A DNA stretch of 64,000 nucleotides, from assembly GCF_031081985.1 (NCBI RefSeq), contig NZ_JARWSK010000006.1, positions 1 to 64,000 on the forward strand. Direction: 5' to 3'. Shown one piece after another: positions 24,477-32,370 of this stretch. The stretch's first letter is position 1; each line of letters opens with the position of its first letter. Made by a program: the position numbers and the translations under genes. The notes below the pieces were generated by a model. That model was not told the origin of the DNA, made no database searches, and saw nothing but the letters and a program-made list of their open reading frames with translations. Origin of the DNA: Komagataeibacter xylinus. GTDB lineage: Bacteria > Pseudomonadota > Alphaproteobacteria > Acetobacterales > Acetobacteraceae.

Positions 24477-27067
24477 ACGAAACCGACATGCCTACCGATT
24501 ACACCGATCCCGCACCTGATCCGCATATCCCCGTGCCTGCCACCTCCGTCGATAATTTCGGCAATGTCACTGACCTTACACCCGGCATTGAAACCGCCTT
24601 TGCCCCGCTGTCGGAGGTCGAGTGGCAGGGAACAGCCCCCGCAGACGATGGGCGCGAGGTATGGGAACCTGTCAGCCCCGCACCGTGCGCGCCAGACATG
24701 CCGCGTGGCGCCTCCGCCATGTGGGTCTACCGCGATGCGGACGGCCAGCCGCTCTGTGCCCGTTTCCGCAAGGATGACGGTGCTGGTGGTAAGGTGGTGC
24801 TGCCCCTGGCCTACGGCCGCCGGGTCTGGACTGATAACCGTGGCAACCGCCGCGATGCGACGGGCTGGCACTGGAAGCAGGGTGCAAAGCCGCTACCGCT
24901 CTATGGGCTGGACCAGCTTGCTGCCTTTGGGGATGCTCCCGTGCTGCTGGTGGAAGGCGAAAAGACAGCGGAGGCGGCCGGCCGCCTGTTTCCCGATTTC
25001 GTGGTCATGACCTCGCAGGGTGGCAGCAAGGCGGCGGCCAACAATGACTGGTCGCCCCTGGCCGGGCGGAGCGTCACCATCTGGCCGGACAATGACGATG
25101 CGGGTCAGTCCTGGGCAGATGATGTGATCCGTTTGCTGCGCGAAGCAGGGGGAGGGATCACGCGCAAGGTCGAACTGCCGACCGGCCTGCCGCCGGGGTG
25201 GGATCTGGCAGACGACCTGCCATTCGACATGACACAGGGCGACGACGTGCCGGATATGGAGATCCTGCGCCCGCTGCTGGACAAGGCCCCGCTGGCCGCG
25301 CCCAACGTGGAAATGCCCCACGGCTATTACATGAACCGCTTCGGCCTGAACTTCATGCCCGAGGCCACAGGCGACCTGCCGCCATCCCCTGTCTGGATTG
25401 CAGCGCCCTTCGATGTGGTGGCTGAAACCAATGACGGCACCGGGCAGGCATGGGGCCTTCTGATCCGCTGGGCAGACCGCGACCACCGCCCGCACCAGTG
25501 GGCCATCCCCAAGAAGCTGGTGCATGGCGAGGGTAAGGAGATCGCCGGTGAGTTGGAAGATGCCGGGCTGAACTGCTCCATTTCCGCCACGCGCCACCTC
25601 CGCCAGTTTATCGCCAGCGTGAAGACCCGCACCCGCCTGCGCTGCGTGGACCGGGCCGGATGGCATGCCACCAGCAGCGGGCCAGCCTTTATCTTGCCCG
25701 GCGGGGTGACAATGGGCAGCGGTGCGCGCGCCGTGGTGTTCCAGTCCACTCGTGCCGCCATCGGGCAGGAGTTCGCCACGGCTGGCACCCTGGCCGAATG
25801 GCAGCGCGAGGTGGCGGCCTATGCCGTGGGCAACAGCCGTCTTGCCCTGTTCCTGTCCGCAGCCTTCGCCGGGCCGCTTCTGGATATCGCAGGTGAGCAG
25901 TCTGGCGGCATCCATCTGGTCGGCAAGTCCCAGTCCGGCAAGTCCACCTCCGCCTATATTGCAGGCAGCGTGTGGGGGCGTGGCGACCGTGATGGTCAGA
26001 TCCGTGCATGGCGCGGCACGGCCAACGGGCTGGAAGGCGTGGCGTCCGAAACCTCCGATACCGTCCTGATCCTTGACGAGATGGGGCAGGCCGACAGCCG
26101 CGAGGTCGGGGACATCATCTACATGCTGGCCAACAACACCGGGAAGATGCGCGCCGGGCGCAGCGGCAATGCCCGCACCCGCAAGACATGGCGGGTGTTC
26201 TTCCTCTCGACCGGCGAGGTCACCCTGGCCGCGAAGATGGGCGAGGCAGGCAAGCGCACGATGGCCGGGCAGGAGGTGCGCCTCGTGAACATCTCCGCCG
26301 ATGCCGGGGCCGGGATGGGCGCATTCGAGAACCTGCACGATATGGAATCCGGCGGCGCACTGTCCGACCACCTGCGTGTGGCTTCGCGCACCTGGTATGG
26401 CACGGCGTCACGGGCCTTCCTGTCGCGTCTGGCGCAGGACCGCGGCAATGATGCGGAGGGACTGCTTGAGGCCATCAAGGCCATCCGTGCCCGCTTTGAC
26501 GATGCCTTCCTGCCCGAAGGGGCTGATGGTCAGGTGCGCAGCGTGTCGGCCCGCTTTTCCCTGATCGCGGCAGGCGGTGAACTGGCGGCCGGATATGGCG
26601 TGCTGCCCTGGCAGGGTGGCGAGGCCTTTCGCGCGGCGGGTGCGTGCTTCCAGTCATGGCTGGCCGAACGTGGCGGGGCAGGGGCCAGCGAGGACCAGCA
26701 GGCCATCGAACAGGTGAGGGCCTTTATCGAGGAGCATGGCGAAAGCCGCTTCACCAACCTCAGTCGTGACACCGGGGGCGAGGTGGTCGCCAACGAGAAC
26801 ATCCGCACCAATTACCGTGCCGGGTTCAAACGGCGTGTTGGCACGCCGGAGGGCGACCAGTGGCAATACCTGCTGCTGCCCGAGATGTTCCGCAAGGAGG
26901 TGTGCAAGGGGCTGGATGCCAAGCGGGCGGCCCGTGCGCTGTGTGATGCAGGCTACCTGCTGCCAGATCCATCGGGGCGCATGTCGCAGTCCGTGCGTAT
27001 CCCCGATGTGGGCCGGTCACGCGTCTATGTCGTCAGCAGCGCGATCATGGGGGATGACGATGCGTGA
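24473..27067 (+). CDS. TOPRIM primase fused to DUF927 helicase
   Basis: 864 residues. A TOPRIM-type primase section carries LLVEGEKTAEAA (Glu161) and WPDNDDAG (204-211). The C-terminal half is a DUF927 superfamily II-like ATPase with Walker A GKSQSGKS (484-491) and Walker B VLILDEMG (531-538). Proteins of this architecture start replication of P4-like elements and phages. It is the largest island gene and follows two coupled small genes. GTGTTCCA array 2 begins 37 bp after its stop and may be the origin it acts on (inference). Confidence 0.88.
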   Translation: MNETDMPTDYTDPAPDPHIPVPATSVDNFGNVTDLTPGIETAFAPLSEVEWQGTAPADDGREVWEPVSPAPCAPDMPRGASAMWVYRDADGQPLCARFRKDDGAGGKVVLPLAYGRRVWTDNRGNRRDATGWHWKQGAKPLPLYGLDQLAAFGDAPVLLVEGEKTAEAAGRLFPDFVVMTSQGGSKAAANNDWSPLAGRSVTIWPDNDDAGQSWADDVIRLLREAGGGITRKVELPTGLPPGWDLADDLPFDMTQGDDVPDMEILRPLLDKAPLAAPNVEMPHGYYMNRFGLNFMPEATGDLPPSPVWIAAPFDVVAETNDGTGQAWGLLIRWADRDHRPHQWAIPKKLVHGEGKEIAGELEDAGLNCSISATRHLRQFIASVKTRTRLRCVDRAGWHATSSGPAFILPGGVTMGSGARAVVFQSTRAAIGQEFATAGTLAEWQREVAAYAVGNSRLALFLSAAFAGPLLDIAGEQSGGIHLVGKSQSGKSTSAYIAGSVWGRGDRDGQIRAWRGTANGLEGVASETSDTVLILDEMGQADSREVGDIIYMLANNTGKMRAGRSGNARTRKTWRVFFLSTGEVTLAAKMGEAGKRTMAGQEVRLVNISADAGAGMGAFENLHDMESGGALSDHLRVASRTWYGTASRAFLSRLAQDRGNDAEGLLEAIKAIRARFDDAFLPEGADGQVRSVSARFSLIAAGGELAAGYGVLPWQGGEAFRAAGACFQSWLAERGGAGASEDQQAIEQVRAFIEEHGESRFTNLSRDTGGEVVANENIRTNYRAGFKRRVGTPEGDQWQYLLLPEMFRKEVCKGLDAKRAARALCDAGYLLPDPSGRMSQSVRIPDVGRSRVYVVSSAIMGDDDA

Positions 27068-27103
27068 CATTCCCCCGTCCGGCTCCGGGTCAGTGTTTTT
27101 GCG

Positions 27104-27377
27104 GTGTTCCATGTGTTCCACGTGTTCCATCTCTCTGGAACCCGCACAGAACTACCATTTATCACATGTTCAGGGTGGAACACCGCGCAATTTCGCCGGT
27201 GTTCCACGTGTTCCAGATGCGGCAAAAACCGGGGTGGTGGAACACGTGGAACACGTTGGCATCTGCTTACGTGTTCCAGCACAAAGCGGAAAATATGGCT
27301 GTTTACCGCCATTAAATCGGCATGGAACACCGGGAACACGTGGAACACCGTATTTTTCATGTGTCGGGCCGGAACAC
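27104..27377. repeat. GTGTTCCA repeat array 2
   Basis: Exact GTGTTCCA at 27104, 27113, 27122, 27199, 27208 and 27271; the complement TGGAACAC at 27176, 27238, 27247, 27323 and 27341. Near copies lie at 27136, 27332 and 27370. Tandem copies are again 9 bp apart, and both orientations alternate along about 270 bp. Reading frames across it give low-complexity CSTC/VEHVEHV peptides and are not credible genes. Placement after the primase-helicase suggests an iteron-type origin. Confidence 0.88.
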
Positions 27378-27382
27378 GGCAT

Positions 27383-28075
27383 ATGGTGAGCCGTAACCTG
27401 TCGGACTGGGTGTCCGATCTGCTGCCCCAACTGGCACCGGAGCAGGTGCCAGAAATGGCAATGCCACCCGCCAATGATCCCCAGCCGGTCGATGTGGTTC
27501 CTGTCATGCCGTCACCTCCGGCGGAGGGGATTGACCTGTCCAGTGTTACCCATGCCGAGCGCAGGGCGGCGCTGACCGGTTCCGCCATGGCGCTGCTGGG
27601 GGAGGCCCGGCATTACGGCGTGTCGGTCGTCGTGCGGTGCGGGCATCCCCGCCTGTCCGGCAAGCTGTCACCCGAAGCCACTGAAACCCGTTTCCTGCAT
27701 CGGCTGGGTGAAAGCCGCCGGGCGGTGGTGATTGCCGTCGATAGCCTGGCACGTGGATGGTCCGTGGAATGGGATGAAGAATACACCGAATATCGCATCA
27801 CCCCGCCACGACGGACAGTGACGGCTGATGTTGAACCTTACGTCGTGGATGCCCCAGCCAATCGTAGGCCCGCGTCATGGGTCGATACGGAGGGTAAGCC
27901 GGTGCCGGAGGGATCGGTCTGCCAGTGCTGTCGCGGCACGCTGTGGTGGCGCGAGATGATGCGCCCGCAAGGATGGCGCTGCCGGACCTGCCACCCACCG
28001 ACCGGGTCTGTGCCGGTCACCGAACAGGATACCCGTGAGAGGGCTGACGGCGCACCCGCAAGGATTGCATCATGA
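27383..28075 (+). CDS. zinc-ribbon phage-type protein
   Basis: 230 residues. The C terminus has paired CxxC motifs (VCQCCRGTLWWREMM...GWRCRTCHPP), a zinc ribbon common in hypothetical proteins of alphaproteobacterial prophages. The middle (HAERRAALTGSAMALLGEARHYGVSV) is conserved-looking but unassigned. Its stop overlaps a truncated next gene as ATGA. Confidence 0.7.
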   Translation: MVSRNLSDWVSDLLPQLAPEQVPEMAMPPANDPQPVDVVPVMPSPPAEGIDLSSVTHAERRAALTGSAMALLGEARHYGVSVVVRCGHPRLSGKLSPEATETRFLHRLGESRRAVVIAVDSLARGWSVEWDEEYTEYRITPPRRTVTADVEPYVVDAPANRRPASWVDTEGKPVPEGSVCQCCRGTLWWREMMRPQGWRCRTCHPPTGSVPVTEQDTRERADGAPARIAS

Positions 28076-28143
28076 GCGACAAGGATGAAACGCACCTGAT
28101 CCGCAGCGTGAAGGGGCGCACCATACCCGGGCAAGTTCCCTGA
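28072..28143 (+). pseudogene. truncated operon gene at a deletion junction
   Basis: ATG in a 4-bp overlap with the previous stop opens a frame of only 23 residues (MSDKDETHLIRSVKGRTIPG...). The next gene of the operon probably began here and was cut, since the following bases belong to a terminase remnant on the other strand. Confidence 0.45.
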
Positions 28144-28240
28144 TGATGAGATCCTGCGAAACCAATGTGCGGGTGGCACGGGCAGCCATTGCGTTCTGAA
28201 CGGCGCTTTCAATGTCTACATTTGCCAGCAGGCGCGCGCC
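28118..28240 (-). pseudogene. terminase small-subunit remnant
   Basis: Minus-strand reading gives KGARLLANVDIESAVQNAMA, then AARATRTLVSQDLIIREL, matching the Terminase_2 pattern (aARLLsNp.V..ai...a.Ra.rt.i..d.vl.eL). Both ends are missing. It suggests the element once packaged DNA or recombined with a phage. Confidence 0.5.
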
Positions 28241-28246
28241 TTTCCG

Positions 28247-28519
28247 TCACTTTTTATGCCGGTGTCTATAATTGCGGTTTTCTTCACAAATCTTGGCAAC
28301 AATAGCGTCCATGTCTTGCTTTTTTTTCGCAGTGTCGCTGCCTTCAAGCATTTTTTTATCAACTTCATGCCTGTCCCACCGCGGCGAGCGTGGGCCGAGG
28401 TGATAATTCGTCTGTGGCAGTTTTCCTGCTTGCTGAAGATAGCGAACACGATTGGGACTGATTGAAAGGTAATGAGCCAGTGCCTTTCGATCTAGCCAGC
28501 GCGGTAATGCACCATCCAT
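28247..28519 (-). CDS. AlpA-like helix-turn-helix protein
   Basis: 90 residues: WLDRKALAHYLSISPNRVRYL, then QQAGKLPQTNYHLG and RWDRHEVDKKM, the DNA-binding fold of AlpA/excisionase-type or plasmid regulators, with a lysine-rich tail. GGGAG lies 8 nt before the ATG. Second such protein in the island, after 23476. Confidence 0.7.
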   Translation of the reverse strand: MDGALPRWLDRKALAHYLSISPNRVRYLQQAGKLPQTNYHLGPRSPRWDRHEVDKKMLEGSDTAKKKQDMDAIVAKICEENRNYRHRHKK

Positions 28520-28531
28520 TGTCGCGTCTCC

Positions 28532-28990
28532 CTATGCACCAAACAAGCGGCTGAAAAATCCCTTCCGTTTGCCTTCTCTGTTCTCGTCGGTGGCCTCGTC
28601 AGCTTCGGGCGCATCAGGCAACGTCGAATGGTCCACCAAGGGAGGTTCGCTGCTCGTGGGCACCTCCGTCATGGCGGCCCCCTCATCACCAGTCATGGGC
28701 ATTTCGGTTGGCTGGGCTTCAGTGCCCTGATCGTTCTGTGTGGGAGCAGTTGCTTCCCGTGCCACCGTGGCGCGCTTGCGATGAATGACCTGTCGCTTCG
28801 GCCGGGTCAGTTCATGCTCCTGCCGGACGCGGGCCAGGGTGGTGATGAATGAGCTGAACGTGAGGGACAGCCGCTCCTGTTTCCTAAGCATCTCCCAGAC
28901 GGCTTCCCGGCTGTATCCATCCTGCATCTTGCGCTCGATCCACGGCAGTCGCTTGCGCATCACGGCGACGGCTTTTCGCTTGATCGGCAT
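28532..28990 (-). CDS. TraK/mobilisation-like accessory protein
   Basis: 152 residues. The N terminus (MRKRLPWIERKMQDGYSREAVWEMLRKQ, then SLTFSSFITTLARVRQEHE) matches the small DNA-binding domain of TraK/plasmid mobilisation proteins. An acidic disordered linker and a C-terminal KGFFSRLFGA tail follow. It is divergent from an RHH protein, which resembles the arrangement around an oriT, but no relaxase is present. Confidence 0.55.
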   Translation of the reverse strand: MPIKRKAVAVMRKRLPWIERKMQDGYSREAVWEMLRKQERLSLTFSSFITTLARVRQEHELTRPKRQVIHRKRATVAREATAPTQNDQGTEAQPTEMPMTGDEGAAMTEVPTSSEPPLVDHSTLPDAPEADEATDENREGKRKGFFSRLFGA

Positions 28991-29276
28991 GGGCAGGTCG
29001 CTCCGCTCAGGGGATGGGGACTATGTTTCAGGCCATTGTGCTGGGTGGCGGGTGCTTTTTCAAATATGTCTCCGTTTTGTGTCCTTAATCTGGTCTATAC
29101 ACAATACGCAGTCCTGATGGACTGTAAGGCATTGAAAAACCTATGATAAAAAATCAAAGCCGCTCAGAAACGGAAAAAAGTTTAATACCAGACCGGCATT
29201 TTTCCTTGGGAAACCGCCAACACGGGTAATAAATTTTGACCCGTCCTTTTAGGCAGGTCGAGAACAAGGATTTTCC
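28991..29276. other. divergent gap between mobilisation-like genes
   Basis: 286 bp with AT-rich blocks and an imperfect GGAAAAAA...TTTTTCC inverted repeat. A candidate control region or oriT remnant; no nick-site consensus is recognised. Confidence 0.35.
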
Positions 29277-29639
29277 ATGCCAATCATCACCTTCAAAGTG
29301 ACCGAACAGCAGAAAATGGACCTCGATGCGGTGTGTGGGGCGAACCAGTCCCAATACATTCGCGACGCGGTGTTCAGGCAGGTGGAACAGAGTGAGCGAT
29401 TGGACAGGATAGAATACCGGCTGTTTGACCTTGAGCGCACTGTCGGGCGTCTGGCGGATAGGCTGGATAGGGCCCATGCCAAGCCGGACGCACCCGTGAA
29501 GGCAGACGTGTCGCCGGAGGTTATGGGGATGCTGGCCGAGGTAGTGCTGCAGTTGCGTGGCATCATACAGCCGGGCAAGACGACCTCCGCCATAGCGAGT
29601 GTGAAGCAGGGGGGCTGGCCTCCGCTGAGTATCAGGTAA
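29277..29639 (+). CDS. ribbon-helix-helix protein, MobC-like
   Basis: 120 residues. The first 40 (IITFKVTEQQKMDLDAVCGA, then NQSQYIRDAVFRQVEQ) form a ribbon-helix-helix domain, followed by a heptad-like coiled coil (RLDRIEYRLFDLERTVGRLADRL). This layout occurs in relaxosome accessory proteins. Function as such here is inference. Confidence 0.65.
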   Translation: MPIITFKVTEQQKMDLDAVCGANQSQYIRDAVFRQVEQSERLDRIEYRLFDLERTVGRLADRLDRAHAKPDAPVKADVSPEVMGMLAEVVLQLRGIIQPGKTTSAIASVKQGGWPPLSIR

Positions 29640-30022
29640 GACCAACCGACCCGTGCCGCCGTGGCTGGTTGGGAACAGGAACACGGAAAGCTTGTTCCTT
29701 GTAGCCCGCACCTTACTTGCAATGACCCACAAGGATACTGCGCCTGCCACATAGACGGGCTGGCCTCGCGCGCGCGTTTTAGGGAATGAAAAAATTGCGG
29801 GTGGCTGAAGAAGTGATCCCCCGGAATGGGCATGAAGCCCGGATGATATGTCCCGGTGCTTCCCGGTGCGTCTGTGTGTTCCAGAAGGGTATACCGATAC
29901 GGTGCAACGGAGCGGAACACCCGAATGGCGGCTTTCCGTGTTCCATTAGGGTTGTCCAATTGCAAATGGAACATTATGGATGAAGGTCTAGACCCAAACG
30001 GAACACTTTTAGGGATCACACC
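29640..30022. repeat. intergenic with GTGTTCCA repeat array 3
   Basis: Exact GTGTTCCA at 29876 and 29938, with near copies (CGGAACAC, TGGAACAT) at about 29913, 29967 and 29999. An inverted GGAACA...TTGTTCC lies near 29675-29698. The region leads into the serine recombinase gene. A 65-residue frame at 29786 is not convincing. Confidence 0.7.
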
Positions 30023-30571
30023 ATGCGATACGGATATGCCCGCGTCTCGACCATCGACCAGAACGCTGCCGTGCAGGAGGAAGCACTCACCAACGCCGGG
30101 TGCGACATGATCCGCGTCGAGAAAAAATCCGGCACGAGCAGGGAAGGGCGGTCCGAACTGGAAACGCTGCTGGCCTTCCTCCGGGAGGGTGATGTTCTGG
30201 TGGTGACGCGCATAGACCGGCTGGCCCGTTCCATAGCTGACCTGCAAACCATCATCGCTGAGGTGAAGGCCAAGGGGGCACAACTGCAATGCACCGAGCA
30301 GCCCGTCGATACCGGCACGGCGGCCGGCAAGGCGTTCCTCGATATGCTGGGGGTGTTCGCGGAGTTCGAGACCAACCTCCGCAAGGAGCGCCAGATGGAA
30401 GGGATCGCGGCGGCCAAGGAGCGCGGTGTCTATAAGGGGCGCAGGCCATCCATCGACCGCGACCAGATCCATGCAATGAGCGCGGAGGGGATCAGCCCGA
30501 CCGAGATCGCCCGACGGCTGGGAATTGGTCGCACGTCTGTTTATCGGTGCTTGGGAAAGGTCGTGGGATGA
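30023..30571 (+). CDS. serine recombinase, resolvase/invertase family
   Basis: 182 residues, the usual length. Catalytic Ser9 lies in YARVSTIDQN; RIDRLARSIADLQ, GVFAEFETNLRKERQ and the C-terminal helix-turn-helix (GISPTEIARRLGIGRTSVYRCL) complete the family pattern. It may resolve multimers or invert a local segment. No matching res or inverted site was identified beside it, except the GTGTTCCA copies upstream. Confidence 0.9.
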   Translation: MRYGYARVSTIDQNAAVQEEALTNAGCDMIRVEKKSGTSREGRSELETLLAFLREGDVLVVTRIDRLARSIADLQTIIAEVKAKGAQLQCTEQPVDTGTAAGKAFLDMLGVFAEFETNLRKERQMEGIAAAKERGVYKGRRPSIDRDQIHAMSAEGISPTEIARRLGIGRTSVYRCLGKVVG

Positions 30572-30619
30572 TAAGGATTGATGCGCAGATAATCGGCAAT
30601 GTCAGAGGAATAGCCAGGC

Positions 30620-30964
30620 ATGAAGATAAGGTTTTGGGGCGTGATATTCATGCTGGCCCCTCAGATGGCGCTTGCGGCGTCACCAGTTACGTTTGATCCG
30701 GTACCGGCAAAGTGTGCGGACTGGAGCAAGGAAAAACATACCCCTGTTGATCTTTATATCGCCGGGATGGTCAGCGGGATGAACACGGTTTCAGCCGCTG
30801 ATACGGCCTTTCATATTTCCGACCGATACCCGCAGGTTGGCCAGAAAGTTGGCTTTGACGGTATCGTTTCAGCGGTAGCCCTGAAATGTTCAGAACACCC
30901 GGGAAAGACCATTCAGGAAGCCATTATTGACGTGTGGTTTGAGCTGGGGCGCAAGGGGGAATGA
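30620..30964 (+). CDS. exported Rap1a-like small protein
   Basis: 114 residues. Signal peptide MKIRFWGVIFMLAPQMALAA. The mature part has DLYIAGMVSGMNTVSAAD, then VGQKVGFDGIVSAVALKCSE and HPGKTIQEAIIDVWFELG, the pattern of Rap1a/Tai-type periplasmic proteins (YiaGfldG...G.....v...C..hP). Some relatives are immunity proteins against type VI effectors; no effector is seen here. Confidence 0.6.
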   Translation: MKIRFWGVIFMLAPQMALAASPVTFDPVPAKCADWSKEKHTPVDLYIAGMVSGMNTVSAADTAFHISDRYPQVGQKVGFDGIVSAVALKCSEHPGKTIQEAIIDVWFELGRKGE

Positions 30965-31020
30965 GCCACCGCCTCATCATGCGGTAAAATAATACCGCAC
31001 ATGATGGCAGGCGATAATCC

Positions 31021-31470
31021 TCAGATCCCATCCTGACCTGTAGTGAGCGCCTGTGCGACGGAAGATGTCGTGCCAGAGCCTCCAAAGGGATCGACGGTAT
31101 TCACCTCATTATCCGAGAAGGGATCAAAGCCCTGATAGGCGTTCAGGTGCGGATTGGCCGCATTGGTGCCCTTGCCGCCAAACGGGTCTGTTTCCTGCTG
31201 CTGTTGCTGCTGGAACTGTCTTTGTTGCTGTAGGGCCTGCCGCTGGTAATACCCATTTACGAAGGACGACAGCATATTGCCGATCCCTTGGGGCGCGCCG
31301 CCGCCAGTGGCAGCCGGTGCGACCATTCCACTGATGGGCATGGTTGCGCCCATAGTTGGCTGCATGGGCTGGTTATTAGCTTGGGCAATCTGGGCAAGCT
31401 GCCCCATCTGATCGCCGCTGACCGACTGGATGGGTACAAGCTGGCCGTTCTGGATAGTGAGGAACTGCAT
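31021..31470 (-). CDS. glutamine-rich hypothetical protein
   Basis: 149 residues, low complexity, with a poly-Gln segment (about residues 74-92), then ETDPFGGKGTNAANPHLNAY and a DPF-repeat tail. No known domain. No strong ribosome site. Possibly a phage structural accessory protein, by composition only. Confidence 0.5.
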   Translation of the reverse strand: MQFLTIQNGQLVPIQSVSGDQMGQLAQIAQANNQPMQPTMGATMPISGMVAPAATGGGAPQGIGNMLSSFVNGYYQRQALQQQRQFQQQQQQETDPFGGKGTNAANPHLNAYQGFDPFSDNEVNTVDPFGGSGTTSSVAQALTTGQDGI

Positions 31471-32038
31471 GGCGGTTACTGCCGGTTGCCTTTACGCAGA
31501 AAGCTCATGACACTTGCGCTGAGGCCTGGTTGAAATGACCGCGCATCATTCCTTCCGGCTGACCACCAAGGCGCTTGCATATGTCGATTACATTCTGGCG
31601 TTTGGTTATGCCGGTAAACCGCTCGACCCGTAGCACGTCGAAAAGATACCAGCTCAAAGCACGAAAGCACCGAAGCCCAGCCGTGTATGCCAATGATAGC
31701 ACGCATGCCGGGTATTTTCCATTGATCGGAATGCTTTTGAAGCCGAATAGGTCGGCATACCTTTCCCGATCCGATCAAGGACAGTTTTGCTGTTTATTCC
31801 GCTGTTCTCAGCAGAGCAAATAGCCATTTTCACGTTCAGTCGCGTTGTTCTCAACGGTGATCGCGCCTCAGCCCACCTGTTATGAGGAACCCATTTCCCC
31901 CGTTCCTGTGCTGTATTGTCAGCGCCGCCAAGGCAGAAAGGCACACGTATGCCGTGCCATCCGCAGAGGAAATAGGAAAGGGATGAGAGCCGTTGCGATG
32001 GGTTTCGTACGCTGCCAACCCGCGTTCAAACCGGTCTG
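31471..32038. other. degenerate right end of the island
   Basis: Overlapping minus-strand frames (31505-31702 and 31654-31944) look like fragments of one broken gene but no family is recognised. No intact gene is supported. Confidence 0.4.
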
Positions 32039-32091
32039 GACGTGTCAGAACGTCCCCGGAAAGCGCATCGCTCATCATGGGTTTAATCGTG
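32039..32091. promoter_or_regulatory. putative arm sites, right
   Basis: GACGTGTC-A-GAACGTCC followed by ATCATGGGTTTAATCGTGGG, a diverged direct copy of 14331-14375 inside the left border. Both lie on the island side of their attachment repeat. Confidence 0.45.
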
Positions 32092-32163
32092 GGTTCAGAT
32101 TTGAAGAAATCCGTAACCTACTGATTTAATATTAATTTTTAAGGAAAGGTGGCTCCCGAAGTA
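32092..32163. repeat. right attachment repeat (attR-like)
   Basis: 72 bp matching 14176-14247 with about five mismatches. Its last 14 bases are the 3' end of the intact tRNA-Asn gene. Confidence 0.85.
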
Positions 32164-32225
32164 GGACTCGAACCTACGACCCAGCGATTAACAGTCGCTT
32201 GCTCTACCAACTGAGCTATTCGGGA
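32150..32225 (-). tRNA. tRNA-Asn (anticodon GTT), island insertion target
   Basis: Minus-strand cloverleaf: acceptor TCCCGAA/TTCGGGA, anticodon loop CTGTTAA, T-loop TTCGAGT, encoded CCA at 32152-32150. Intact, so integration restored its 3' end. Confidence 0.95.
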
Positions 32226-32272
32226 TCAGCGTTGGTGAGCAGCTTATAGCCACACTGATGGGGGAGCGTAAA

Positions 32273-32304
32273 CCCCCCTTTTGCACTTTTTTTAAAAAAG
32301 GGGA
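32273..32304. terminator. terminator-like hairpin
   Basis: CCCCTTTT...AAAAAAGGGG around a T-rich centre, between tRNA-Asn and the next gene. It could stop either direction; no clear gene ends here. Confidence 0.4.
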
Positions 32305-32370
32305 AAAAAGAGAACCCCGGCAGGCTAAAAGAAGGGTAATGCCTTCGCATCTTGGGAGAAACCGCAGCCA

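Noticed and set aside
24893-26371. 492-residue frame opposite the primase-helicase
   Set aside because: Antisense shadow caused by high GC; the sense strand carries Walker and TOPRIM motifs.
27064-27389. Open frames across the GTGTTCCA array
   Set aside because: The predicted peptides (CSTCSI, VEHVEHV) are only the repeat read through; no ribosome site or conserved pattern.
29786-29983. 65-residue frame before the serine recombinase
   Set aside because: It runs through the repeat array and has no recognisable domain.
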